Assembly: GCA_052387905.1 (NCBI GenBank)
Contig: JBQTIR010000036.1
Coordinates: 1-64,000, forward strand
Origin: JBQTII01 sp052387905
GTDB taxonomy: Bacteria; Actinomycetota; Actinomycetes; Sporichthyales; Sporichthyaceae
Length of the DNA: 64,000 bases
Direction of reading: 5' to 3'
Shown: positions 42,197 to 50,625 of the stretch, piece by piece
How positions within the stretch are numbered: position 1 is the stretch's first letter
Layout of the letters: every line of letters begins with the position of its first letter
The notes under the pieces: model-generated
Told to the model about the DNA's origin: nothing
The model's database searches: none
The model's input: the letters and a program-made list of their open reading frames with translations, nothing else
Program-made: the position numbers and the translations under genes

Positions 42197-42861
42197 GCCG
42201 GATCCTGGTCGCCGAGGACGAGGAACGGATTGCCTCCTTCGTCGCCAAGGGGCTGCGCGCCAACGGGCTGACGGTCACCGTGGTGGGCGACGGTGCGTCC
42301 GCGCTGGACCACGCCGGCAGCGGCGAGTTCGACCTGCTGTTGCTCGACGTCGGGCTGCCGACGATGGACGGCTTCACGGTGCTCGCCCGGCTCCGGGAGC
42401 AGCGGTGCGCCATTCCGGTGATCATGCTGACCGCGCGCAGCTCGATCGATGACACCGTCGCCGGGCTGGATGGCGGGGCCGATGATTACCTGGCCAAGCC
42501 ATTCCGCTTCGAGGAACTGCTCGCGCGCATCCGGTTGCGATTGCGTGAGGATCGGGCGCCGGAGGTGACCCAGTTGCGGCTCGGTGAGTTGGTCCTGGAC
42601 CTGCGAACCCGGCGGGCCACCGTTCAGGAGCGCAACGTCGACCTCACAGCACGGGAGTTCGTTCTCGCCGAGACCCTGCTGCGCAACCCCGGGCAGGTGC
42701 TCTCGCGCGAGCAGTTGCTCTCCCGGGTGTGGGGCTTCGACTTCGATGCTCAGTCCAATGTGGTGGACGTTTACGTGCGTTACCTTCGCCGCAAGCTGGG
42801 TGCGGATCGGATCGAGACCGTGCGAGGTATGGGCTACCGGATTGTCGATCCGACGAGCTGA
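42193..42861 (+). CDS. OmpR-family response regulator, apparent CTG start
   Basis: The 222-aa regulator has a receiver domain (residues 1-118, acidic pocket Glu8-Asp9-Glu10, phosphoacceptor Asp52 in LLLDVGLP, Lys in KPFRF). A winged-helix DNA-binding domain follows (125-220, VDLTAREFVLAETLL ... VDVYVRYLRRKLG). A stop at 42184-42186 precedes the frame, and the only start that keeps the acidic pocket is CTG 42193, which overlaps the kinase stop and follows AGGGAG. GTG at 42280 would remove a third of the receiver. It probably binds the shared inverted repeats. Confidence 0.88.
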   Translation: MSRILVAEDEERIASFVAKGLRANGLTVTVVGDGASALDHAGSGEFDLLLLDVGLPTMDGFTVLARLREQRCAIPVIMLTARSSIDDTVAGLDGGADDYLAKPFRFEELLARIRLRLREDRAPEVTQLRLGELVLDLRTRRATVQERNVDLTAREFVLAETLLRNPGQVLSREQLLSRVWGFDFDAQSNVVDVYVRYLRRKLGADRIETVRGMGYRIVDPTS

Positions 42862-42887
42862 CCCGACGCGTTGACCTCCGCAGCGAC

Positions 42888-42922
42888 CTCAGGTGCCCTC
42901 CGGCGGGCGGCGGGCACCTGAG
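42888..42922. terminator. Bidirectional hairpin after the response regulator
   Basis: CTCAGGTGCCC (42888-42898) pairs with GGGCACCTGAG (42912-42922), an 11-bp stem with a 13-nt loop. It lies between the convergent stops at 42861 (+) and 42954 (-). Confidence 0.7.
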
Positions 42923-42953
42923 TGCATGTCAGTTATGTTGCGGTGATCCTTGG

Positions 42954-43463
42954 TCAGCGGGTGTCGTTTCGGCTCTGGTCATTGGTCGAGTTGCGACTGT
43001 CGTCGACGTTGTTCTTGCCCTTGCCGTCGTTGGTCAGGTCGCGGGTCAGGTCGCCGCGGCTGATGTCGCGGTCCCGACTGACCTTGCTGAACTTGCTGTT
43101 GGTGGCGTCGTGGCTGAGCGCGCTCTGACCGGCGCGGGTGCCGCTGTCGTTGCTGGCCCGGCTTACGCCGCTGTCCGCCGAGTTACCACTGTTGCCAGTC
43201 AGGTCGGTGTTGCCGGTGAGCCCAGATGCGTCGCTGGTGTCAGCGGATGGCGCTGTGAGCGCGGAGTCGACGGAATTGCCGGTGTTGCCGGTCAGGTCGT
43301 CGTCATCGTCATCGTCCTCCGCCACGACGACCTGACCGACGCTGTCCTCGCGCTTGGCCACGAACTCGTCGTCCATGCTCGCTGTGGCATTTCCCATGCC
43401 CAGAGTCGAGAAGGCGAACGCGCTCGCCAGTACGCCGATACCCGCCGCGAATGTCCTGTCCAT
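42954..43463 (-). CDS. Small secreted Asp/Asn-rich protein
   Basis: The 169-aa protein has a signal peptide (MDRTFAAGIGVLASAFAFSTLGMGNATA). A pure acidic run EDDDDDDD at residues 49-56 is followed by repeats of LTGNTGNS, DLTGNSGNS and other Asn/Ser-rich segments. There are no cysteines and no known domain. It resembles the EDDDR protein at 40195 in being small, secreted and Asp-rich, but the sequences are not clearly homologous. The same inverted repeat precedes both genes. A cation-binding or extracellular matrix role is possible. Confidence 0.7.
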   Translation of the reverse strand: MDRTFAAGIGVLASAFAFSTLGMGNATASMDDEFVAKREDSVGQVVVAEDDDDDDDLTGNTGNSVDSALTAPSADTSDASGLTGNTDLTGNSGNSADSGVSRASNDSGTRAGQSALSHDATNSKFSKVSRDRDISRGDLTRDLTNDGKGKNNVDDSRNSTNDQSRNDTR

Positions 43464-43561
43464 GTCAGATCCTCCCCAATTGCGGCCCGCCGCGGTGTCG
43501 GCGGGCTCATCGGTTTATCGGTTCATCGTGACCACGACTGATGGGACAACCGTGAGGGGCG

Positions 43562-43579
43562 GATGAGGAGACTCTCATC
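43562..43579. promoter_or_regulatory. Inverted repeat GATGAG-N6-CTCATC before the Asp/Asn-rich gene
   Basis: GATGAG (43562-43567) and CTCATC (43574-43579), spacer GAGACT, lie 99 nt upstream of the start at 43463 and 6 nt from the class I fumarase stop. It is identical in arms and spacing to the site at 40135-40152. Confidence 0.5.
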
Positions 43580-43584
43580 GAGGC

Positions 43585-45243
43585 TCAGGGGCGGGTGCCC
43601 AGAACCAGCGGGACCGCCGTGTCGGCGGGGGCGAAGAAGTCGTTGCCCTTGTCGTCGACCACGATGAACGCGGGGAAGTCCTCGATCTCGATGCGCCACA
43701 CCGCTTCCATGCCGAGCTCGGCGTACTCCACGACCTCGACATGCTTGATGCAGTCCTGCGCCAGGCGTGCGGCCGGGCCGCCGATCGAGCCGAGATAGAA
43801 GCCGCCGTGCTTCGCGCAGGCCTCGGTGACCTGCTTCGAACGGTTGCCCTTCGCCAGCATGATCATCGAGCCGCCGGCGGCCTGGAACTGGTCGACGTAG
43901 GAATCCATGCGCCCGGCGGTGGTCGGGCCGAACGAGCCCGTCGCCATGCCCTCGGGGGTCTTGGCGGGGCCGGCGTAGTAAACCGCCGAGTCGCGCAGGT
44001 ACGCCGGCATGGCTTCGCCGGCGTCCAGGCGCTCCTTGATCTTCGCGTGCGCGATGTCGCGGGCGACCACGAGCGAGCCGGACAACGAGAGCCGGGTCTT
44101 GACCGGGTACTTGGTGAGCTCGGCGAGGATCTCCGGCATCGGGCGGCTCAGATCGATCCGCACGACAGTGTCGTCGAGCTGATTTTCCGTCACATCGGGC
44201 AGGAACCGCGCCGGGTCATGCTCGAGCTGCTCGAGGTAGATGCCGGACGCAGTGATCTTGCCCAGTGCCTGCCGGTCGGCGGAGCAGGAGACCGCAATCG
44301 CAACGGGGCAGGAGGCGCCGTGGCGGGGCAGGCGGATCACGCGCACGTCGTGACAGAAGTACTTGCCGCCGAACTGCGCGCCGATCCCGGTAGCCCGGGT
44401 CAGCTCGAGGACCTTGGCCTCGAACTCCACATCCCGGAAACCGTGCGCGGACATCGACCCGGTCACCGGCAGCGCGTCGAGGTACTTGGCCGAGGCGTAT
44501 TTGGCGGTCTTGAGGGCGTACTCCGCGCTGGTGCCACCGATCACGATCGCCAAATGGTAGGGCGGGCAGGCCGCGGTGCCCAGCGAGCGGATCTTCTCGT
44601 CGAGGAAGCGCAGCATTGACGTTTCGTTCAGGACGGCCTTGGTCTCCTGGTAGAGGTAGCTCTTGTTGGCCGAGCCGCCGCCCTTGGCCATGAACAGGAA
44701 CTTGTACTGCGCCGAGTGCGCCGGATCGTCGTCCACGTAGAGCTCGACCTGCGCGGGCAGGTTGGAGCCGGTGTTCTTCTCCTCCCACAGCGTGATCGGC
44801 GCGAGCTGGGAGTAGCGCAGATTCAGTTTGGTGTAGGCGTCGTAGATCCCGTGGGAGAGCGCGGATGCGTCACCGCCGCCGGTGAGCACGCGCTCCCCGC
44901 GTTTGCCCATCACGATCGCGGTGCCGGTGTCCTGACACATCGGCAGAACGCCCGCCGCGGCGATGTTGGCGTTGGCGAGCAGGTCCCGGGCGACGAACTT
45001 GTCGTTGCCGGAGGCCTCCGGGTCATCCACGATCGAGCGCAGCTGGGCCAGGTGCGCCGGGCGCAGGAAGTGCGCGATGTCGCCCATGGCCGCGGCGGCG
45101 AGCAGGCGCAGCGCGTCGGGGGAGACGCGCAGGAACTCCGTCCCGGCCAGGTCGAGCACCTCGACGCCCTCGGTGGAGAGCCGGCGGTACGTCGTGGTGT
45201 CCGCGCCGATCGGCAGCAGATCGGCGTAGTCGAACTCAGGCAC
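43585..45243 (-). CDS. fumA: Fumarate hydratase class I, [4Fe-4S]
   Basis: This iron-sulfur fumarase of the long single-chain (FumA/FumB) type has 552 aa. Cluster ligands are likely Cys103 (PMCQDTGTA), Cys226 (TAACPPYH) and Cys320 (VSCSADRQ), at positions matching E. coli Cys105, 224 and 318. The C-terminal beta domain follows, with TTAGRMDSYVDQFQAAGGSMIMLAKGN. GTG 45243 follows GGAG. It does the same reaction as FumC but is oxygen-sensitive, so the two may serve different iron or redox conditions. It lies downstream of glpX with a 122-bp gap. Confidence 0.94.
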   Translation of the reverse strand: MPEFDYADLLPIGADTTTYRRLSTEGVEVLDLAGTEFLRVSPDALRLLAAAAMGDIAHFLRPAHLAQLRSIVDDPEASGNDKFVARDLLANANIAAAGVLPMCQDTGTAIVMGKRGERVLTGGGDASALSHGIYDAYTKLNLRYSQLAPITLWEEKNTGSNLPAQVELYVDDDPAHSAQYKFLFMAKGGGSANKSYLYQETKAVLNETSMLRFLDEKIRSLGTAACPPYHLAIVIGGTSAEYALKTAKYASAKYLDALPVTGSMSAHGFRDVEFEAKVLELTRATGIGAQFGGKYFCHDVRVIRLPRHGASCPVAIAVSCSADRQALGKITASGIYLEQLEHDPARFLPDVTENQLDDTVVRIDLSRPMPEILAELTKYPVKTRLSLSGSLVVARDIAHAKIKERLDAGEAMPAYLRDSAVYYAGPAKTPEGMATGSFGPTTAGRMDSYVDQFQAAGGSMIMLAKGNRSKQVTEACAKHGGFYLGSIGGPAARLAQDCIKHVEVVEYAELGMEAVWRIEIEDFPAFIVVDDKGNDFFAPADTAVPLVLGTRP

Positions 45244-45365
45244 AAGGGCTCCCGGGCGGCGGTGTGGTCGCATCTACGGGCGGCGCGTGGACCTATCGAG
45301 GCGTGGGGATAGGTCCGGCGCGCGCCCGAAGATGGGGATTGGGGCGCCCAAAGGATAAGTGCGCC

Positions 45366-46373
45366 TCAGTCGAAGTCGACCAGGGAGTAGCCGCGCAACT
45401 TGGAAAGCAGGTGCACGCTCTCGATCTTGCGGACCGTCCCGGACTTCGAGCGCATCACCAGCGAGTGCGTGGTGGCGTTCCCGCCGCGGTAACGCACTCC
45501 GCGCAGCAGCTCGCCGTCGGTGATGCCGGTGGCGACGAAGAAGGCGTTGTCACCGCGGACGAGTTCATTGGTGGAGAGCACGGCGTCCAGGTCAAGGCCC
45601 GCGTCGATGGCCTTCTGCTTCTCGTCGTCGTCGGTGGGCCAGAGCCGGCCCTGGATCATGCCGCCGACGCACTTGATCGCACAGGCGGAGATGATGCCTT
45701 CCGGGGTACCGCCGATGCCGAGCAGCATGTCCACGCCGGTGCCTTCGGTGGCGGCCATGATCGCGCCGGCGACATCACCGTCCATCAGGAACTTGATCCG
45801 GGCCCCGGTCGCCCGGATCTCCTCCGCCAGCGCGTTGTGGCGCGGGCGGTCCAACAGGACGATGGTGACGTCGTGGACGTCGGAGTTCTTGGCCTTAGCC
45901 ACCCGGCGGATGTTCTCCGCGACCGGCAGGCGGATGTCGACGACGTCGGCGGCTTCGGGGCCGGTGACAAGCTTGTCCATGTAGAAGACCGCGGACGGGT
46001 CGTACATCATTCCGCGTTCGGCGACCGCGAGCACCGAGAGCGCGTTGTTCATGCCCATTGCGGTCAGGCGGGTGCCGTCGATCGGGTCGACGGCGACGTC
46101 GCACTCCGGTCCGGAGCCGTCCCCGACCCGTTCGCCGTTGAACAGCATCGGGGCTTCGTCCTTTTCGCCCTCGCCGATGACGACGATGCCGTTCATCGAC
46201 ACCGTGCCGATCAGATGGCGCATGGCGTTGACCGCGACGCCGTCCGCGCCGTTCTTGTCGCCACGCCCCACCCAGCGGCCGGCGGCCATCGCCGCAGCCT
46301 CGGTCACCCGGACGAGTTCGAGGGCGAGGTTGCGGTCCGGCGGAGCGGGGGCCGCGGCGTGCTCGGGGGTCAT
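45366..46373 (-). CDS. glpX: Fructose-1,6-bisphosphatase class II
   Basis: This gluconeogenic phosphatase of 335 aa has metal-binding motifs GEGEKDEAPML and VAVDPIDGTRLTAMG, then MDGDVAGAIMAA and GGTPEGIISACAIKCVGG, all typical of GlpX. It starts 4 nt after the xseB stop, so it is transcribed with xseA and xseB. pckG, 7 kb away, supplies an earlier step of gluconeogenesis. In M. tuberculosis glpX (Rv1099c) is also next to a fumarase gene, though there it is class II. Confidence 0.96.
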   Translation of the reverse strand: MTPEHAAAPAPPDRNLALELVRVTEAAAMAAGRWVGRGDKNGADGVAVNAMRHLIGTVSMNGIVVIGEGEKDEAPMLFNGERVGDGSGPECDVAVDPIDGTRLTAMGMNNALSVLAVAERGMMYDPSAVFYMDKLVTGPEAADVVDIRLPVAENIRRVAKAKNSDVHDVTIVLLDRPRHNALAEEIRATGARIKFLMDGDVAGAIMAATEGTGVDMLLGIGGTPEGIISACAIKCVGGMIQGRLWPTDDDEKQKAIDAGLDLDAVLSTNELVRGDNAFFVATGITDGELLRGVRYRGGNATTHSLVMRSKSGTVRKIESVHLLSKLRGYSLVDFD

Positions 46374-46377
46374 CGCC

Positions 46378-46704
46378 TTACTCCTCTACGTCGTGCGTGG
46401 CGGGCGCCTGGGAGCCCTGGTCCTGAGCAGCGCGCAGGCGTGCCCGCGCTCCATCCAGGCGGTGCTGGCAGATCACGGCCATCGCCTCGCCGCGTTCCCA
46501 CAGCTCGAGCGACTCTTCCAGCGTGAGGTTGCCGGCCTCCAACCTGCCGACGATCTCGGTGAGGGCGTCGCGCGCTTCCTCGAAGGACAACTCGGGCTCG
46601 GACGTCTGCTGCCGTGTCGCCGACGGAGGAGGCGTTGGCCGTGTCTCCTGCCTTGTCTGCGCCGTCGTCTGGGACGTTGTCTGGGTCGTCTTCCCGGCTG
46701 CCAC
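46378..46704 (-). CDS. xseB: Exodeoxyribonuclease VII small subunit
   Basis: The 108-aa protein has the XseB core LSFEEARDALTEIVGRLEAGNLTLEESLELWERGEAM in its second half (about residues 40-80). The first 38 residues are a Thr/Gln/Pro-rich, probably disordered extension (TTQTTSQTTAQTRQ) that most homologues lack. Exonuclease VII degrades single-stranded DNA from both ends in repair. The gene lies 10 nt after xseA and 4 nt before glpX. GTG 46704 has only a weak ribosome site, so a later start is possible. Confidence 0.9.
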   Translation of the reverse strand: MAAGKTTQTTSQTTAQTRQETRPTPPPSATRQQTSEPELSFEEARDALTEIVGRLEAGNLTLEESLELWERGEAMAVICQHRLDGARARLRAAQDQGSQAPATHDVEE

Positions 46705-46714
46705 CTGGGCAAGC

Positions 46715-47938
46715 CTAGTGCTGGACGACTACCCCGGCAGCGGTCGCCGCAAGCGTGCCGCCGGCCACCCGGATGCGCAACGACGTCCCGTCGTTGACGG
46801 TCGCGGGATCCCGGACGACCGCACCGTCGCTCTGCTGCACGACGGCGTACCCGCGCTCCAGGGTGGCCGCGGGGGAGAGCGCGCGGACCCGGTCCCGGCG
46901 GTGCGCGAGGTCGTCGCCGGCACGGTCCAGCAGGTGCAGGAGGCAACGACGGGACCGCGCCGCAAGCGCTGTCACGGCCTCCCCCTGGCGCCGCAGGCCC
47001 GCGCCGGGATCGGCGAGCACCGGCCGTGAGCGCAGCCCGGTCAACCCCGCCAGCTCCCGGTCCAGGCGGGCCGTGGTCGCCCGCCGGGCCCGGCCGCGCA
47101 GGTTCTCGACGAGGCGCGCCTGCTCGGCGACGTCGGGCACGATCAGCTTGGCGGCATCGGTCGGGGTGGACGCGCGCGCGTCGGCGACGAAGTCGAGCAG
47201 CGGGCTGTCCTGCTCGTGCCCGATCGCACTGACCACCGGGGTGCGGGCCGCCGCGACCGCCCGCAGCAGCGTCTCGTCGGAGAACGGCAGCAGGTCCTCC
47301 GTGGAGCCCCCGCCGCGCGCGATGACGATGACCTCGATCGCGGGGTCGGCGTCGAAGGCCGCGAGGGCAGCGCTCACCTCGCTCACGGCGTAGGGGCCCT
47401 GCACCGCGACCTCGCGGACCTCGATCTCCGCCGCCGGCCAGCGCCGCCGGGCCCCCGACAGGACATCGCGTTCAGCCGCGCCGGCCCGGCCGCAGATCAG
47501 CCCGATCCGCCCGGGCAGGAAGGGCAACGCCCGCTTGCGGCGGGCGTCGAACAGGCCCTCGGCGGCCAGCAACACCCGCAGGCGCTCCAGGCGGGCCAGC
47601 AGCTCACCGATCCCCACGGTGCGGATCTGCTCCGCCGCGAAGGAGAGCGATCCGCGGGCGACGTAGAAGGTGGGCCGCCCGAACACCACGATCCGCGCTC
47701 CGTCGGTGACGGGGGGAACGACGGAGTCGAGCGCGGTCCGGGGGCAGGTGAGCGTCAGGCTGACGTCGGCGACCGGATCGCGCAGCGTGAGGAACGCTGT
47801 GGCGGTGCCCGGCCGGCGGGTGACCTGAGTCACCTGGCCCTCGACCCAGATCTTGCCCAGCCGGGCGATCCACTGCCCGATCAGATGCGCGACGGTGCGG
47901 ACCGGGACCGGCGACTCCGCGCTGGTGTCCAGGCCCAT
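46715..47938 (-). CDS. xseA: Exodeoxyribonuclease VII large subunit
   Basis: The 407-aa catalytic subunit has an N-terminal OB fold (GKIWVEGQVTQVTRRPGTATAFLTLRD), then the catalytic domain with GLICGRAGAAERDV, VIVIARGGGSTEDLLPFSDE, TPVVSAIGHEQDSPLLDFVAD and RASTPTDAAKL. The family's long coiled coil follows (residues about 265-350). The end LERGYAVVQ is also typical. It is the first gene of the xseA-xseB-glpX unit. The divergent gap to livF is 145 bp. Confidence 0.95.
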   Translation of the reverse strand: MGLDTSAESPVPVRTVAHLIGQWIARLGKIWVEGQVTQVTRRPGTATAFLTLRDPVADVSLTLTCPRTALDSVVPPVTDGARIVVFGRPTFYVARGSLSFAAEQIRTVGIGELLARLERLRVLLAAEGLFDARRKRALPFLPGRIGLICGRAGAAERDVLSGARRRWPAAEIEVREVAVQGPYAVSEVSAALAAFDADPAIEVIVIARGGGSTEDLLPFSDETLLRAVAAARTPVVSAIGHEQDSPLLDFVADARASTPTDAAKLIVPDVAEQARLVENLRGRARRATTARLDRELAGLTGLRSRPVLADPGAGLRRQGEAVTALAARSRRCLLHLLDRAGDDLAHRRDRVRALSPAATLERGYAVVQQSDGAVVRDPATVNDGTSLRIRVAGGTLAATAAGVVVQH

Positions 47939-48083
47939 CGGGCCACCGTAGGGCGTGCCCGGCTACTGAAATCGGCAGGTATGGCTCTTGAGCCCCTGAC
48001 CTGGGGCAGAACGGGTGATCTGGGCCGACTTTCGGGGGTAGCAATCGCCGTTGTCGTTGTGAGGCCGGTGCTGTTGAGCAAGG

Positions 48084-48890
48084 ATGGCCCCCGTGCTACT
48101 CCAGGTGTCCGATCTCACGGTCCGTTACGGCCGGACCATTCAAGGACTCGCGGGCGTCGGTTTCGACGTACCTGACGGGTCGGTCACGGCTGTCCTCGGC
48201 GCCAACGGGGCCGGCAAGTCCACGCTGCTGCGTGCCATCTCCGGGACGTTGACCCTGCACCGCGGGCGCGTGGAGACCGGGACCGTCACCCTCGGGGGGC
48301 GGGACATCACCAAGTGTGACCCGGCCGACATCGTCGCCGCGGGGGTCGTCCAGGTGCCGGAAGGTCGGCAGGTCTTCACCACGATGTCGGTGGAGGAGAA
48401 TCTGCGGGCCGGCGGGCTGATCGTGCCCAAGGACAAGCGGGCGGAGGGGATCGAGCGGGCCTACGAGCTCTTCCCCCGCCTGGCCGAGCGCCGCACCCAA
48501 CGTGCGGGCCTGCTCTCCGGCGGTGAACAGCAGATGCTCGCGATGGGTAGGGCGCTGATGTCCGGCCCCAAGGTCCTGCTGCTCGACGAGCCGTCGCTGG
48601 GGCTGGCCCCGAAGATGATCGCCCTGATCGGCGAGATCATCGCCCAGATCAACGCGCTGGGAACCTCGGTACTGGTCGTCGAGCAGAACGCTGCGATGGC
48701 CCTCAAGGTTGCCGAGCACGTGGTGGTGCTCGAGGTCGGCCGCCTCGCCCTGCGGGGCAGCGCCGCCGACGTCAAGGATTCCCCCGAACTGGCCGGTCTC
48801 TACCTCGGCGGGCATGGGGATCCCGCGGCGGACGACCTGACCAAGCGCGCGGTGGTCGCGACCCGCACGCTGTCGAAATGGCAAGGCTGA
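48084..48890 (+). CDS. livF: Branched-chain amino acid type ABC transporter ATPase LivF
   Basis: The 268-aa ATPase has Walker A LGANGAGKSTLL, Q-loop VVQVPEGRQVFTTMSVEENL (the LivF hallmark), signature LLSGGEQQMLAMGRALM, Walker B LLLDEPSLGLAP and switch region VLVVEQNA. It energises import together with LivG. The usual LivF is about 235-240 aa; the extra 30 residues are a C-terminal tail. ATG 48084 has its ribosome site too close, so GTG 48093 may be used. It starts a co-directional run of seven transporter genes. Confidence 0.92.
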   Translation: MAPVLLQVSDLTVRYGRTIQGLAGVGFDVPDGSVTAVLGANGAGKSTLLRAISGTLTLHRGRVETGTVTLGGRDITKCDPADIVAAGVVQVPEGRQVFTTMSVEENLRAGGLIVPKDKRAEGIERAYELFPRLAERRTQRAGLLSGGEQQMLAMGRALMSGPKVLLLDEPSLGLAPKMIALIGEIIAQINALGTSVLVVEQNAAMALKVAEHVVVLEVGRLALRGSAADVKDSPELAGLYLGGHGDPAADDLTKRAVVATRTLSKWQG

Positions 48891-48921
48891 GGATGAGGTT
48901 CACCCTGATGAAGGTCACGGC

Positions 48922-49737
48922 ATGAGCGCGGCGCTTGAGGTGTCGGGCGTCTCCTTGGCCTTCGGTGGTGTCAAGGCCCTGAATGACGTCAGCTTCACCG
49001 TGGCGCCCGGCACCATCCACGCGCTGATCGGGCCGAACGGCGCCGGTAAATCGACGTGCTTCAACGTCATCTGCGGGGTCTACAGGTCCGACGCCGGGAC
49101 CGTGCGCCTGGCGGGTACCGACATCACGGGCCTGGCGCCCCATCAGATCGCCGCCAAAGGCATGGGCCGTTCCTTCCAGAACCTGGCGCTCTCGGCCCAT
49201 TCCACCGTTCTCGACAACGTCATGCTCGCCCGTCACCACCTGACCAAGGGCGGCTTCGCTGCATCCGGCCTGCGTTGGCCGTCAATGGTGAAGGAGCAGC
49301 GGCGCCACCGGGAACGGGTGGTGGAGATCTGCGAGTTCCTCGGCATCGGGGACCTGCTCGACTCCACCGTGGGGGGCCTGTCCTACGGCGACTCCAAGCG
49401 CGTCGACATCGCCCGTGGCTTGGCCACCGAGCCCTCGATGCTGCTGCTCGACGAACCCGCCGCCGGCATGAACGCCGGCGAGACCGCGGAGATCGCCGAA
49501 CTGATCGTGATGGTCCGCACGGCGCTGGACATCCCGATCCTGCTCGTCGAGCACGACATGACCCTGGTCATGGGCGTCGCGGACCGCATCACGGTGCTCG
49601 ACTTCGGCAAGGTCGTCGCGGACGGCACCCCGAGCGAGGTACGCAACGACCCGGAGGTCATCCGGGCCTATCTCGGGACCGACGACGTTCCCGATGCCGT
49701 GACCGAACTGGCCGAGCACGCCGGAGAGACGAGCTAA
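48922..49737 (+). CDS. livG: Branched-chain amino acid type ABC transporter ATPase LivG
   Basis: The 271-aa ATPase has Walker A IGPNGAGKSTCFNVICG, the LivG-type MGRSFQNLALSAHSTVLDNVMLARH, signature GGLSYGDSKRVDIARGLA, Walker B LLLDEPAAGMNAGE and switch LLVEHDMTLVM. The SYGDSKR form of the signature departs slightly from the usual SYGEQRR. It lies 31 nt after livF and 9 nt before livH. Confidence 0.93.
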   Translation: MSAALEVSGVSLAFGGVKALNDVSFTVAPGTIHALIGPNGAGKSTCFNVICGVYRSDAGTVRLAGTDITGLAPHQIAAKGMGRSFQNLALSAHSTVLDNVMLARHHLTKGGFAASGLRWPSMVKEQRRHRERVVEICEFLGIGDLLDSTVGGLSYGDSKRVDIARGLATEPSMLLLDEPAAGMNAGETAEIAELIVMVRTALDIPILLVEHDMTLVMGVADRITVLDFGKVVADGTPSEVRNDPEVIRAYLGTDDVPDAVTELAEHAGETS

Positions 49738-49746
49738 GCGGGCTTT

Positions 49747-50625
49747 ATGGACACTTTCATCCAGCTCACGGTCAATGGCCTGGGCAAGGGGGCGGTCTAC
49801 GCGCTGCTCGCCTTGGGCTTCGTGATCATCTTCAAGGCCAGCGGGGTGTTGAACTTCGCCCATGGCGCCTTCGTGCTGCTCGGCGGCTTCGTCACCGTGC
49901 GACTTCAGGAGGATTTGGGTTTCCTCGGGGCCGCGGCGCTCGGGGTCGCGGCTGCCGCTGGTGGTGCCCTGCTCATCGAGTGGGCGCTGGTCAGCCGGCG
50001 ACCCCTCGCCGACCCGGTCGCACTCGCCCTGCTCACGATCGGTGTCGATGTGATCCTGCTGGAGGACATCGTCCGCCGGCTCGGTCTGGAGGTGCCCTTC
50101 GTCAACGGGCCCTACGACGGCAGGCCGATCCAGGTCGGGGACATCACCTTGTTCCGTACCCAGCTCGTCGCACTGGTCGTCGGCACGATTCTCGTCACCG
50201 CGTTCTTCATCGCCTTCCGCTACACCAGCTGGGGCGTCGCGATGCGGGCCCAAGCGGAGAACCGCGAGGCGGCTGCGCTCATGGGTATCCGGCGCCGCCG
50301 GGTCACCTCGACGGCCTGGTTGGTTGCCGGCGCGCTGGCCGGAATCGCGGTGCTGTTCATGGCCACCCAGGACTTCTCCGGCTCGGGACTGTCCCGCGGC
50401 ACCCACGCGGTGGCGTTGGTGGCGTTCCCGGCGGCGATCATCGGGGGGCTGGACTCCACCGAAGGTGCGGTGCTCGGCGGGTTCATCGTCGGGCTCACCG
50501 AAGCGCTGTCCGCGGAGTACATCTCCTTCGAGTTCTCCAAGGTCGCGGTGTACATCGTGATGCTGGCGGTGCTGATCGCCGCACCTGCCGGACTGTTCGG
50601 GACCCGGGAGCGCACACGTGTCTAG
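49747..50625 (+). CDS. livH: Branched-chain amino acid type ABC permease LivH
   Basis: The 292-aa membrane protein has about eight helices. It starts with the LivH pattern GLGKGAVYALLALGFVIIFKASGVLNFAHGAFVLLGGF and has the coupling loop MRAQAENREAAALMGIRRRRVTSTAWLVAGALAGIA (given in part). It ends with GGLDSTEGAVLGGFIVGLTEAL. It pairs with LivM. The substrate may be a branched-chain amino acid, an amide or another small organic acid; homology does not decide. Confidence 0.92.
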   Translation: MDTFIQLTVNGLGKGAVYALLALGFVIIFKASGVLNFAHGAFVLLGGFVTVRLQEDLGFLGAAALGVAAAAGGALLIEWALVSRRPLADPVALALLTIGVDVILLEDIVRRLGLEVPFVNGPYDGRPIQVGDITLFRTQLVALVVGTILVTAFFIAFRYTSWGVAMRAQAENREAAALMGIRRRRVTSTAWLVAGALAGIAVLFMATQDFSGSGLSRGTHAVALVAFPAAIIGGLDSTEGAVLGGFIVGLTEALSAEYISFEFSKVAVYIVMLAVLIAAPAGLFGTRERTRV

